DNA from: Tubiluchus corallicola
Taxonomy: Eukaryota > Priapulida > Priapulimorpha > Priapulimorphida > Tubiluchidae
DNA length: 64,000 nt
Reading direction: 5' to 3'
NCBI GenBank assembly: GCA_030141605.1
Contig: JAQGDQ010000466.1
Location: forward strand, 115,015-179,014
The translations under genes and the position numbers were made by a program. Below are positions 1 through 11,185 of this stretch, in pieces; the first letter of the stretch is position 1, and every line of letters starts with the position of its first letter. The notes beneath the pieces were generated by a model. That model searched no databases, had not been told where the DNA came from, and saw only the letters and a list, made by a program, of their open reading frames with translations.

Positions 1-455
1 TAGCTTTCACAGTTTTTAATTTGTCGTAGTCTAATAAACGTTACATTAAATTTCTGAGTAAGCTTTTTCATTTGCCTTTCCTTTTGAGATTCCTCAAATT
101 ATAATTACTTTTAAAATGAAACAGAAACTCTTATTTTTAAACACTATTTCAATGTGTAAGTGGTGAATGTTTTGCAGAATGTTATAGTTTTAGATAGGCT
201 TTATTATATTACGCTTTTTTGGTACCTTACCTAAATGTTTTAATGTACACATTTGAAAATATTGTTTTGAAAGAGCGATTTATAATTAGATGCGTTATTA
301 TTATTATTATTATTTTCAATATTGTCACCAATGGAGTTGCCTTTGGCCAATAATGTCAGAAAGAGCAAACATGTTATTCTTTGTAAAAGATCGAATTTAA
401 ATAAATTTTATCTTATATTATCTTTTTATCTTATTGCCAACATTAATTTGTATAG

Positions 456-642
456 GTAAAATTCTGGATAACATTGAATGAACCGTGAATCATAGCGTTG
501 CTTCATTATGGCAATAACTGGGTTGATACTCAAGAGTATGAATGTTCAGCTGTTGACACTTACATTGCAGGACACAATTTGTTGAAAGTTCATGCAGAGG
601 CTTGCCATGTGTACATTGACAAATATAAAGATGAACAGAAAG
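456..642 (+). pseudogene. GH1 glycoside hydrolase exon, upstream tandem copy, nonsense-mutated
   Basis: Translation starting at the first base after an intron-like TATAG acceptor gives KFWITLNEP followed by a long match to the family-1 beta-glucosidase pattern, including DTYIAGHNLLKVHAEA. In this family the Glu of the N-E-P motif is the catalytic acid/base. The codon after NEP, normally Trp, is TGA at 486-488, so this copy cannot make enzyme. The segment ends at a plausible donor, AAG|GTATCA, 187 nt long. The same 187-nt exon recurs at 2587-2773 inside a larger tandem duplication. The upstream exon of this copy would lie left of the window. GH1 assignment is secure; being a pseudogene rests on the visible stop. 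Confidence 0.85.
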
Positions 643-883
643 GTATCAATAATTAATTTAGCTGTTTTCATAAATGCAGCTTAAAATTCATAGATACTTT
701 GTATATATTGTATACTTACATTTTAAATGTGATCTAAAAAGCCTGGGAACTGTAGTATATGGTGCTACTAAAGTAACTGTTGCTCATAAGTTAATTTCTT
801 CTTCTACGCTCATAGCATTGCAATGCATTGTTAATTTGTAATGATTATTACATAACTTGAATTTTTGTAATGTGTCAAATGGA

Positions 884-910
884 TCAATAAACAAATCTAA
901 AATCTAAAAC
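884..910 (+). other. AATAAA signal plus short ATCTAAA-type tail
   Basis: Inside the intron between the second and third GH1 exons, AATAAA is followed by a short repeat of ATCTAAA. The right copy has the same at about 3001-3026. This resembles the 3' tail of a short non-LTR or SINE-like insertion older than the duplication. No other boundary of such an insertion was identified. Confidence 0.3.
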
Positions 911-1259
911 AATTTTAATTCAGTTGGACTTAAAGATGTTTTCTGTAGAAATTACTGAAAATTATTGTACTGTTGTTCTAGGATTTTAAAATTGTAAACA
1001 CAGTATTTCTAAAGAAGTCAATAGGCTGTCATTCGGAATCCAGTGGAATTTAATGGCAAGTCTATTTTGCAGGTGGATTGCAGTGGCAAAACTGGAACCG
1101 ACTTGATTATCAAGAATAACCTTCTAAGATGAGATACTGAACCAGCAGACTTGTGTTAATCATGCAAACAGGCAAAATCAACATTACTACTGATAATTTA
1201 ATGAATCATGTTCAGAAAATTTTTACAATAGGTATAATTGGCATTATGCTGAATTCAGC

Positions 1260-1940
1260 TATAGTAGAAAAATTAAAATGAATAAACGAATTTAAACTAA
1301 ACATCAGTTGCATGTTGCTTGAAACGAGGCATCTCTTAAACAACAAAAGGGTAGAACTTGCCTATCGTTTGTCCAACGCACTGAACATCTTGCAGTAGTG
1401 CTGTATTACATTTTTCACTCTCGCAAACATGTGCAACAAGTTTGCAGAATGCAACTGTTGTTGAAAATTTGGATAGTTTGTGATGCCATCAATAGTTGGG
1501 TGCGCCGGCCGTTGATTAAGCTTTTTATCTGTCACTTAATTATTAGAAACGGTTTTGCAGTATTAATTGTGTAAAAATGTGCAGATTTTGGACTTGAAAA
1601 TGGGGTAGCGCATGAAAAACCAGCCTGTTTACATTTGCGCGTGCCCTCACAAAGATATTATTACTATGTGTGTATTACTACACTAGATCAATCTACATTA
1701 CTAAGATAAAAAGTCTAAATAATTTTGCCTAATTCTGGGAAATCTTGAACACCTCTCCTCTGTGATTCTAAACCAACAACTTTGGATTTCAGGCAGGCCT
1801 GTAACTAAAGTTAGTTTACTGACGTTTTGTCACCCACCTTCACACTTGCAGGGAAAAATGACTGTTTTTCTCATAGAATTCCTTTACAGTGAAAAATGCT
1901 CTACTTAATTGTTTTATACATCTTATTATCTGTTTCTTAG
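1260..1940. other. Spacer between GH1 copies
   Basis: This stretch lies between the end of the left duplicate and the first visible exon of the right GH1 copy. I find no recognisable coding sequence or repeat. It should include intron sequence upstream of the exon at 1941. Confidence 0.5.
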
Positions 1941-2374
1941 ATGCTGGTATTCAGCCAATGGTGACACTTCATCACTGGGATATTCCACAAGTTTTGCAGA
2001 AAAATGATTAAGGATTTTAAAAACTTTGCAGATGTTTGTTTTGAAAACTTTACAGATCGCGTAAGTCTTGAAGCAAAATTTTGCTTTCACAGTTTTTAAT
2101 TTGTCGTAGTCTAATAAACGTTACATTAAATTTCTGAGCAAGCTTTTTCATTTATCTTTCCTTTTGAGATTCCTCAAATTATAATTACTTTTAAAATGAA
2201 ACAGAAACTCTTATTTTTAATCACTATTTCAATGTGTAAGTGGTGAATGTTTTGCAGAATGTTATAGTTTTAGATAGGCTTTATTATATTACACTTTTTT
2301 TGGTATCTTACCTAAATGTTTTAATGTACACATTTGAAAATATTGTTTTGAAAGAGCGATTTATAATTAGATGC

Positions 2375-2446
<72 letters not shown>

Positions 2447-3458
2447 TTCAATATTGTCACCAATGGAGTTGCCTTTGGCCAATAATGTCAGAAAGAGCAA
2501 ACATGTTATTTTATGTAAAAGACCGACTTTAAATAAATTTATCTTATATTATCTTTTTATCTTATTGCCAACATTAATTTTTATAGGTAAAATTCTGGAT
2601 AACCTTGAATGAACTGTGGATCATAGTGTTGCTTCATTATTGCAATAACTTGGTAGATACTCAAGAGTATGAAAGTTCAGGTGTTGATACTTACATTGCA
2701 GGACACAATTTGTTGAAAGCTCATGCAGAGGCTTACAATTTGTACAAGGACAAATATAAAGATGAACTGAAAAGTATCAATAATTAACTTAGCTGTTTTT
2801 ATAAATGCAGCTTAAAATTCATAGATACTTTGTACATTTTAAGTGTGATATAAAAAGCATTGGAACTGAAGTATATGGTGCAACTAAAGTAACAGTTGCT
2901 CATAAGTTAATTTCTTCTGCTATGCTTATAGCATTGCAATGCATTGTTAATTTGTAATAATTATTACATAACTTGAATTTTTGTGATGTGCCAAATGGAT
3001 CAATAAACAAATCTAAAATCTAAAAACAAATTTAATTCAGTTGGACTTAAAGATGTTTTCTGTAGAAATTACTGAAAATTATTGTACTGTTGTTCTAGGA
3101 TTTTAAAATTGTCAACACAGTATTTCTAAACAAGTCAATAGGCTGTCATTTGGAATCCAGTGGAATTTAATGGCAAGTCTATTTTGCAGGTGGATTGCAG
3201 AGGCAAGACTGGAACCGACTTGATTATCAAGAATAACCCTCTAAGATGAGATACTGAACCAGCAGACTTGTGTTAATCATGCAAACAGGCAAAATCAACA
3301 TTACTACTGACAATTAAATGAATCATGCTAAGAAAATTTTTATAATAGGTATAATTGGCATTACGCTGAATTCAGTTTGGACTGAACCACGTGACCCTGA
3401 CAAAGCAGAAGACAGAGAAGCTACTTTCAGAGCACAAGAGTTTACGCTCTTGATCTGA
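1941..3458 (+). pseudogene. GH1 beta-glucosidase-like gene fragment, three exons, broken
   Basis: Three exons can be followed. Exon A (1941-2060) reads GIQPMVTLHHWDIPQVLQ, the conserved GH1 barrel strand with the HHWD motif, and ends in CFENFTDR at the donor GTAAGT. Exon B (2587-2773) continues in phase with KFWITLNEL, then DTYIAGHNLLKAHAEAYNLY. Exon C (3349-3458) begins at a TAATAG acceptor, restores phase as IIGITLNSVWTEPRDPDKAEDREA, and ends at TGA 3456. The split codon between B and C fits. GH1 enzymes hydrolyse beta-glucosides; lactase-phlorizin hydrolase is the animal prototype. Lesions: exon A has lost residues with a frameshift (TAA after LQKND); the catalytic-loop Pro of NEP is Leu; NSDW is NSVW. 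Remaining exons are absent. Very likely a pseudogene. Confidence 0.85.
2376..2447 (+). repeat. (TTA)n microsatellite, about 24 units
   Basis: An uninterrupted run of TTA triplets in the intron between GH1 exons A and B. The orthologous position in the left duplicate (295-314) has only about 7 units, so the array expanded or contracted after duplication. The open reading frame through it, rich in Ile, is spurious. Confidence 0.95.
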
Positions 3459-4112
3459 AGTGGGATATTTCACTTTATTTGGTGTAACTCTTTGTCAGCA
3501 TTTTGAGAATTCAATGATATTTACCTTCAGGTAATTAGTTACATAGCTAATTTTCTGGGGGGGGGGAAACTTTAGGCAAAAGCATATCGAAAGAGCATAG
3601 CATCTTCCATTGAGTGAATTTGTTGATTATTCAGTTAAATGTGTTTTGACCATTAAATAGTTTTCCTTCAGATTTTGTAAACGCTATAATTCCAGGTGTA
3701 TGCCGACTTGAATAACTGATTTGTCCTTGATTGCACTGTAAACGTTTCAAGTGCTAGTGAAACCGTTATTTCGTTGCAGGCTTGTCAAAAGTCTTGGCCT
3801 AGATTTTGTATATTCCTAGTTTGCTACTTTGTTTGATTTGCACTCACAATACCCTGATATACAGTATATTTGTGTGTCTGTATGCGCTGAGCCAGTGTGT
3901 GTCTGTTGAATGATAGATCTATAAATATTCTGCAAGCATCAAGGTTTTCACTGTAACTACTATTTGTCCTATATTCTGTGATTAGAATGTTACTCGTTTA
4001 CGTGGAGAGTGAATTGCAGCAATTAACTGTACCTGTCTTAAAGCAGATAACTGCTTAACGTAGGTTAACTTTACCACAGGGTACAAATAAGGCTGGAATA
4101 ATTAATATAATC
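3459..4112. other. Spacer, possible retroelement leader
   Basis: This region separates the GH1 remnant from the gag start. It contains a 10-base G run at 3557-3566. I looked for an LTR matching sequence downstream of the integrase and a primer-binding site before the gag start, and found neither by eye. Confidence 0.4.
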
Positions 4113-5050
4113 ATGAATGCACAGGGTAACCCTGTGACGACAGGTGAACCTAGTGTTAGACAGAAAGAAGTTGGAGGTGTGTCAAGTACACCGAGTGTGT
4201 CTGATCAACTGTTAGCAACTCCCAATCCTGACGACCTTACCTTGCATTCTGCTATTAATAGTAAACCTGCGAATGGTGAGATGACAAAACGTTCAGTACC
4301 TCTTTATAACATTGAAAAGTTAGCAGAGCGCGAGAAAGAGCGTAAATGGGAACGGGAACGTGAAGAAAGGCGTGAACGTATGCAACGTGAAGAGAGAGAA
4401 TGGGAAGGTTAGCGAGAGGAACGCAGAGAACGAATGCAGAAAGAGCAGTATCAATTTGAGTTGAGGCTTCGTGAGCTGGGTGACACAGGTTCCTCCTCAA
4501 TAATCTGATTGCATGCTCACTACAACCGCATTTCGAATACCTCGAACGCAAGATTACAATGTTGTAAAGAAGACTTTGTTAGCTGCCTATGTCCTCTCCA
4601 GTGACATGTATCTTGAGCGTTTCCGCAAGATTACTCCGAGACCGGACGAAACATTCCGTCAGCTTTTTGTACGGCTTGATCGTGCCCTGCAAGAATGGCT
4701 GAAAGCCGAAGAAGCGTCCACCTTTGAGAACGTTTGTGAACTGCTATGTATTGAGCAGGCCCTTACATTGATGCCCCGTGAAATGAGCATTTGGGTCAGG
4801 CAGCAAGGGCAGAAGACAATGGAAAAGGTGGCAGAGAAAGCTGATTTGTACATTGCTTCTAATGCATTAGGTACGACTTCGAAAAATGGTTTTGGAAAAA
4901 AGATGAATAATGATGTCATGAAGAAGATACTTCATGTCATGAAGAAGATACTGTTATACTTTTGGAGAACTTGGACACAAAAGGACCCAGTGCCCGAAAC
5001 GCCCCAATTATGGTGAAACAAGTGGCAAGAGTAGAAATCCTATTCGTCAA
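4113..5050 (+). pseudogene. gag: Retroelement gag, fragmented
   Basis: The start at 4113 opens a frame with a charged coiled-coil-like stretch (repeated R/E/K, 4330-4400). It is interrupted by TAG at 4410-4412 and resumes as REERRERMQ until 4508. After a deletion, 4513-4870 gives a SCAN/capsid-like helical region (FRKITPRPDETFRQLF, then CIEQALTLMPREM), characteristic of gag from one group of Ty3/gypsy elements. A 21-bp tandem duplication near 4915-4950 coincides with a frame change. A CCHC nucleic-acid-binding knuckle follows at 4952-4993, reading CYTFGELGHKRTQC, in which the second Cys is Phe. Gag packages the element RNA in virus-like particles. The copy is dead as it stands. Confidence 0.8.
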
Positions 5051-5053
5051 TTC

Positions 5054-5498
5054 TTGGCCAAGACAGGAGATACTGGTCACCAATCCAGTCACTCTACTAA
5101 TTCACCTGCGCCTATGCCTGAGTGTGTGCCTGAGTCTGATGAGTTTACCTTTAAAGCTAAAATTAATGGTATCTGGATCGATGGTATAAGAGATTCTGGT
5201 GCTAGAGTGAGTTTGATCCAACCACGTTATGTCCGTCCAGAACAGTTTCTACAAAGTGAAAATTATACCAAAATTTTGTTGTAATTGAGCTGTTGTTGAG
5301 GTGGAATGTACGCTAGTCAATGGTAGATTGAGAGTGGCAGTGTCTGATAGTCTTCCTGTGCCCTTTTTGCTAGGTAATGATTACCGAACTGCTGTGACAC
5401 CATTTAACATTAAACAGAGTTTTAGTACACCACCTAAACCACCATCAGTTGATTTAGAATGTATCACACCTGAAAATTCAGGTCTCACATTGTTCTGA
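5054..5498 (+). pseudogene. Retroelement aspartic protease fragment
   Basis: In the same frame as the zinc knuckle, 5054-5284 reads INGIWIDGIRDSGARVSLI. DSGA is the active-site triad with flanking residue (Asp codon 5192-5194), in the usual context of a pepsin-like retroviral protease that cleaves the gag-pol polyprotein. The frame stops at TAA 5282. The second half of the domain continues in another frame from about 5301 (VPFLLGNDY, the typical strand before the protease C-terminus). At least one frameshift therefore splits the domain. Confidence 0.75.
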
Positions 5499-5705
5499 TG
5501 AGCTTGTGAGTGGAAATAAAAATGTCTCGAAACAAGCTGGTAATTCGAAAAAAGCTTTTGCAGTAACCCGATCAAAAGCAAAGCAGCTACAAGCAGAAGC
5601 CAAGAGCGACAAACAATTACTTAGTAGTTTAAACGCTGATCAAAAAGCGGACAAAAATATTGCATCTGGCGTAAATACTAAAGCACAGCAACAGCAGCTG
5701 TTTTA
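5499..5705 (+). other. Protease-integrase spacer of the retroelement
   Basis: The frame at 5506-5690 encodes a Lys/Gln-rich linker containing AVTRSKAKQ, as seen between protease and the next pol domain in many Ty3/gypsy polyproteins. It is followed within about 20 codons by the integrase, after a frame change near 5680-5700. No reverse transcriptase or RNase H motif occurs here. Confidence 0.6.
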
Positions 5706-6566
5706 TATTACCTGTCACGTGAAAAGTGCGATGCTCAACCCAGCGAACTTTTGGTTTTCCCCAAGTCTAGACGTTTGGCAGTCTTATCTTTGGCACATGA
5801 TGCGCACATGGCTGGTCACCTGGGCATCCGTAAAACTACCCAACGTGTTTTACAAGAATGTATTTGGCCTAGAGTTAAACGTTCAGTGATACAATATTGC
5901 CGCTCGTGTGTCCCATGTCAGAAAACGGCGAGAATTAAACGTTCTGATAAAGCGAAATTAAAGCCATTGTCCATACCTTCGATTGCATTTCGAACTATAG
6001 CCATGGATATTATTGGGCCTATGAAGAGAACACCCTCGGGGAATAAGTATGCCTTAGTAATAATAGATCATGCTACGAGGTACTCCGATTGCTACCCGCT
6101 GCCAAATATTGAAACTACTACTGTTGTTAAAGCTTTATTGCAATACATATGTCGGCATGGCATCCCGCGTGAGATTTTAACCGACAGAGGTACTCAATTC
6201 ACATCACAGTTAATCCATGATTTAGAACAGGCCTTGGGTGTAAAGGGAATTTTCACTTCCCCATATAACCCGCAGGGGAATGGGTTAACTGAGAGATTTA
6301 ATGGCTCATTAAAATCCTGCATTTTAAAAGTCATGCAAAATGAGAAATATTTACCCTGGGATGAAACTATTCCGTTTATTTTATTTGCTTTCCGGGAAGT
6401 ACCCCAAGAATCCACTGGGTATGCCCCATTTCAGTTAGTTTATCTTTTTCTAATTGCAATTGCCCTGACCTATTGTGTTAAAAGTCTTGATATCAAGACT
6501 TTTAGGCCTTATTCTACCATTAATTATTGTCAATTTTTACAAAAGAAATTTAGTTTAACGGTATAA
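5706..6566 (+). pseudogene. Ty3/gypsy-type integrase
   Basis: Translation from 5706 (the alternative start codon TTG at 5751 is not meaningful) gives ELLVFPKSRRLAVLSLAHD, then the HHCC zinc domain (AHDAHMAGHLG ... CRSCVPCQ), then the catalytic core. The D,D-35-E triad is intact: Asp 6006-6008 in MDIIGP, Asp 6183-6185 in LTDRGTQF, Glu 6291-6293 in LTERFNGS. Exactly 35 residues separate the last two. The enzyme inserts element cDNA into the host genome. Homology runs to PFQLVY at about 6436 and then ends abruptly in unrelated sequence, with a stop at about 6564. The C-terminal domain, any reverse transcriptase and the 3' LTR are missing. It is the best-preserved domain of an otherwise dead copy. 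Confidence 0.93.
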
Positions 6567-8334
6567 TGACAGAAGCCAACTTGTTCTGAAATCAGATTTC
6601 AGCTGTACATTCAATGACACTGTGTCATGTTCCGCCCTACATTTAATAGTTCTCACATTATGCTTATGCAACATTAAGCCCTATTCATACTGCATGTTCA
6701 ATTAATTGATATGTATGATATTTAGCTACTGGCAGTGATAGTTATTTGTATTATTAATTACTGATATTTTGTTAGGATGTAGGCACCTACTAACAAACCC
6801 CTTTTGAATTCCCTCTGACCCACTCTTGTCTGCCCTACCGTGGCTGTAATGCAGTGTCTAAGTCAAGGTTAATGATAGTGCACAGGTGAATAATATTATA
6901 GCTGTTTAAGCAAGTGGCTTCTCGATGCACTTCGTTCAACACCGTTTAGATACAGACGGCAACTTGACACAGAACGAGAAATTCGTTTACTCTGTGAAGT
7001 TATATGTTTTGGAAGAGAAATGCTGTACTAGAAAGTTTCGCACAAGATATGGTGTGTAATGTACATGGTGATACTGTGAGAGCCTAGTTGTTGTAAGCTA
7101 CGGTCGTCAACCAGAGTTATCCCAGAGATGCTGGCCTGCAGTCTGCAGTAGTGAAGTTAGCCACTGACTGACAAATGTATCGACCTACTACAGAACCAAA
7201 TCCATGGTGGTAACAGGTACTTTTTGGTTTTGTTACGATCGTAACTAACGTCACACTGATAACGTAAACATCACGTATACTAGCCTAATGTTCTTCGATG
7301 CTACTTGCTGGGTCAAGACTAATCGGTAGTTTCTCTGACGAAGTTTGGAATCTCAACTGTATTCACACGCAGAGGTTATATTACGACGTATTGCTACCGT
7401 TCTATAAACTGTTATACAACACTAGGTACAGAGTGGGCAAACATGAACTTTATGCAAACGCATATGCCCTACTAACCCCAAGCTTTGTCAATATTGCCAT
7501 ATCTTTGTTATTACTGAACTTTTGCTTAAATCGAATCACTTTGGAATTTGCTAATGATCAAATTGCTTCATTAATTATTTTAATGTCTGCCATTTGATCT
7601 TTCTTTTTTCTTCAAATCCATTAGTGTATAGAGTGCAAATAGGCCATAGTCCCCCGTATTTTTAACATCAGCATTAGGCCGATCTGCATCCATACATTTA
7701 GTGACTAGCTCCCTCCTGTTATGAGATGTAAAACTAACGCAGCATGTCCCTCTTTGATTCCCCTATAGGAAATACAAGATCAGGGTCATCACACACTGTT
7801 TATGCATTACTACTATATCATGTGATTGAAGCCACGTAGACAAAATTTTGGCTGTTCAGTTCGCCAAGGTATCCCGCTTTAAGTTGTCGAGTTAAGCGGA
7901 CGTTCTCATGTCATAAAATGATGGTTTAGTAGTAATAGTGCTTGCTTGCAGAAAAGCGATCAGTCTACATGGTTACGACAGAGACGATAGTTGCATTCCA
8001 GCGATGATACTTACCTGCTGCTGATTATATTTTCCTGACGCCGATGATACATCACTTATTAAAGAGTCTACTTATCAGTTGTCGATGATATCTGCTGCTG
8101 ATGACATTTACCTCTATTTACCCGACGCTGATGATAATGTCCTTGGTGCTTCCATGTTGTGATTACGAAATTGGTGATCCTTACCTTGTGACGAGTGCAG
8201 GAGCTTGGATGCTACCCTATTTTGGCGTCATATAAGTGGAGGCGTGTACATTAGGAGTCGTCAAAGTTTGGAGACGTCGTCCACGTAATCAGATCCATGA
8301 AGAGGTAGTGTAGTCAACCGTTCTATGGTGCAAA
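6567..8334. other. Region downstream of integrase, no supported gene
   Basis: No conserved domain is visible. It holds a hairpin-capable segment at 6774-6797 (GTTAG...GTAGG/CACCTACTAAC) and a perfect 14-bp palindrome, GTTACGATCGTAAC, at 7232-7245. Loosely spaced GATGATA/GCTGCTGAT motifs lie at 8000-8140. A 99-codon frame at 7298-7597 has hydrophobic character but no recognisable match and no supporting context. Confidence 0.4.
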
Positions 8335-9168
8335 AACAATGAAGAAAATTGAACGCAAAAACAAAGAAGAAAACCGAACACAAAAACAAAGATGAAACCG
8401 AACGCAAAAACAAAAAAGAAAACCGAACGCAAAAACAAAGTAGAAAACCGAACGCAAAAACAAAGAAGAAAACCGAATGCAAAAAAAGAAGAAAACCGAA
8501 CGCAAAAACAATGAAGAAAACCGAAAGCAAAAACAAAGAAGAAAACCGAACGTAAAAACAAAGATGAAAACCGAACGCAAAAACAATGAAGAAAACCGAA
8601 CGCAAAAACAATGAAGAAAACCGAACGCAAAAAATGAAGAAAACTGAACGCAAAAACATTGAAGAAAACCGAACGCAAAAACAATGAAGAAAACCGAACG
8701 CAAAAACAATGAAGAAAACCGAACGCAAAAACAAAGAAGAAAACCAAACGCAAAAACAAAGAAGAAAACCGAATGCAAAAACAATGAAGAAAACCGAACG
8801 TAAAAACAAAGAAGAAAACCGAACGCAAAAACAAAGAAGAAAACCGAATGCAAAAAATGAAGAAAACTGAACGCACAAACATTGAAGAAAACCGAACGCA
8901 AAAATGAAGAAAACTGAACGCAAAAACAATGAAGAAAACCGAACGCAAAAACAATGAAGAAAACCGAACGCAAAAATGAAGAAAACTGAACGCAAAAACA
9001 ATGAAGAAAACCAAACGCAAAAACATTGAAGAAAACCGAACGCAAAAACAATGAAGAAAACCAAACGCAAAAACAAAGAAGAAAACCGAACGCAAAAACA
9101 AAGAAGAAAACCGAACGCAAAAACAAAGAAGAAAACCGAACGCAAAAACAATGAAGAAAACCGAACGC
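8335..9168. repeat. 25-bp purine-rich minisatellite, about 34 units
   Basis: Tandem copies of a 25-bp unit (consensus GAAAACCGAACGCAAAAACA plus AAGAA), with variants ATGAA/AAGAA and occasional 2-4 bp deletions. Because one 25-bp period shifts frame by one, all three minus-strand frames stay open and encode repeats of the LRSVFFFVFAFGF type. These are artefacts of the repeat. The strand bias (the plus strand almost lacks T) is extreme. Confidence 0.95.
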
Positions 9169-9309
9169 AGACAGCTGATGTATGAATAAGAGAAGGAAAG
9201 TTATTGGTCAAAACTCTAAATATGGTAACAGAACTGATTCATTAAATGATCTTGCATTAAATTTGTGTCATAATAAACAGTATTAAAATATTTGTTTAGC
9301 GCTAGGCCA

Positions 9310-9655
9310 AGTAAAGTGTTGCAATAGCCTCGCTTGAATTCACTAAAAATGCAACACAGCCACAATTTATTTCTCAGGCAAAACGAGCATGAATGCTCTA
9401 TAATACGCGAATGATCTCAGCACGAAGAATAATTTACTTCTCACAGAAGCGAAATTTTCACATTTTGAATGGAATCACACATTTTGCACTCACAATCTCT
9501 TACTGCACTTAATATTATCGCAAAAAACTTTAGTTGCAGTTTCATTGCAAATGTCATAGGAGGATTGCACGGTAAATGATTTCAACTGTCTCATTCAAGG
9601 ATATGAATCGCATGAGAGTGATAGGAATTTGTCATGGTGAAATACCAGACGGTAT
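9310..9655 (-). pseudogene. Ancient diverged copy of the MRED exon block
   Basis: On the minus strand this stretch contains CECKMCDSIQNVKISLL. It aligns with FECKVCDFVRKVKMLVS of the later MRED blocks at 24.2, 30.5, 48.3 and 59.1 kb, and DNA similarity continues on both sides. Several stops interrupt it. It directly precedes arm sequence at 9657 onward, the same order as MRED block plus arm at 59.08-59.2 kb. It is the remnant of the oldest unit in the window. Confidence 0.55.
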
Positions 9656-9699
9656 GTTTAGCAACTGTTTAGCTCCGCCCAACGTTCACACTCACTAGA

Positions 9700-9870
9700 A
9701 ATTTTCCAGAAAGATCGCCAAATACTGCGGAAAGATCGCGCAAAAACTGTGCAAAGATCGCGCAAATACTGCGGAAAGATCGCGCAAAAACTGTGCAAAG
9801 AACGCGAAAAAGCTGCGCAAACATCGCGCAAATACTGCGCAAAAACTGTGTAAGGTTGCACAAAACTGAG
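9700..9870. repeat. Short GCGCAAA tandem repeat
   Basis: About seven imperfect units alternating AAAGATCGCGCAAAAACTGTGC and AAAGATCGCGCAAATACTGCGG. The orthologous position in the arm at 59,160-59,200 has only one or two units, so the array is variable between arm copies. Confidence 0.85.
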
Positions 9871-10540
9871 TCGTTTAGCGAAGATATTAGCTGTATTAGT
9901 TAAATTTGTTAGAATATTTTGAAAGTTTATGAATAAGAAATCACACTAATTTTTGCAAATACCTTAAAAAAGTGTTACAATTTTGAAAAATTCTTTAAGC
10001 TCATTTTCATTATTTGTATAATTTTGCTGTGTTCTGATAAGGGCAAAATTTTTGCCAATGAAATATTTCAATTCGGCTATCCCTGTCGAAGAATGTAAAT
10101 ATTAATTTTACGATCAATAAACCACTGCAACTACTATTACTATATGAGCTGCTACGGATAGAGCTGACAATCTACGGATAACGAAAGCTTTAGTCTTCAA
10201 CAATTTGGAATTTACATTTAAAGTTTATAATCCTAGCAGCAGATTTTCTAAAATGACAAATTGCAGACCAATCATGATACACGCTCTCTCTGCACACAGA
10301 GAACAGCCCGATGGTTATTAAAATCTTCTAAAGTATTTCTCCTGAGATTCAGTTTATGCCCTACACATAAAGAAAGATGACAGCTTTCAGCAATTTTATC
10401 TGAAATTTAAAAATGACTGAAACGAACCGAAAATAATAACACCGACTTTTGAAGTTTATAATCTTTACGGCAAATTCCGCAAAACATTAAATTGCAGACA
10501 TCTTGAGATGCGGTCTCTCTGCACACAAAAGAGCAGCTTA

Positions 10541-11185
10541 TTTATAATCTTTTTGAAGTGTTTACCTGAGTGGCAGGTTACTAACTGCCGATAAAGAAAG
10601 ATTGAAATCCCTTATAAATGTGTCTGGAATTTAATAGCGATTGATAGGCTGATAATAATAATGAATCTTTTTGAAGTGTTTACCTGAGTGGTAGGTTACT
10701 CCCTGCCAACAAAGAAGGATTTTAATCCCTTATAAATGTGTCTGGAATTTAATAACGATTGATAGGCTGATAATAATAATGAATCTTTTTGAAGTGTTTA
10801 CCTGAGTGGTAGGTTACTCCCAGCCTACAAAAGAAAGATTTTAATCCCTTATAATTGTGTCTGGAATTTTACAATGATTGATAAGCTGATAATAATAATG
10901 AATCTTTTTGAAGTGTTTACCTGAGTGGCAGGTTACTCCCAGCCTACAAAGAAAGATTTTAATCCCTTATAATTGTGTCTGGAATTTAATAACGATTGAT
11001 AAGCTGATAATAATAATCAATCATTTTGAAGTATTTACCTGAGTGGTAGGTTACTCCCTGCCGACAAAGAAAGATTTTAATCCCTTATAATTCTGTCTGG
11101 AATTTAATAACGATTGATAAGCTGATAATAATAATGAATCTTTTTGAAGTGTTTACCTGAGTGGTAGGTTACTCCCTGCTTATTT
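10541..11185. repeat. 119-bp tandem repeat, about 5.5 units
   Basis: Units begin near 10,546, 10,663, 10,782, 10,900, 11,018 and 11,136, each carrying GAAGTGTTTACCTGAGTGG and CTGGAATTTAATAACGATTG. Matching positions have about 3 units at 31,555-31,910 and a single unit at 60,365-60,485 and 25,500-25,600. Copy number therefore varies from arm to arm. Confidence 0.92.

Larger units (their letters stand above)
1..1259. repeat. Tandem duplication, left copy (pairs with 2081-3379)
   Basis: The sequence from base 1 runs in parallel with that from 2081, through the GH1 exon, the following intron and the start of the next exon. The match stops abruptly after CTGAATTCAG at 1259, where this copy lacks the rest of the exon that the right copy keeps. 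The main length difference is the TTA microsatellite, about 7 units here against 24 in the right copy. The offset between copies is about 2,080 bp. Confidence 0.9.

Noticed and set aside
8261-9211. Three overlapping long minus-strand frames of Phe-rich repeats
   Set aside because: Products of the 25-bp tandem array; open in all three frames of one strand.
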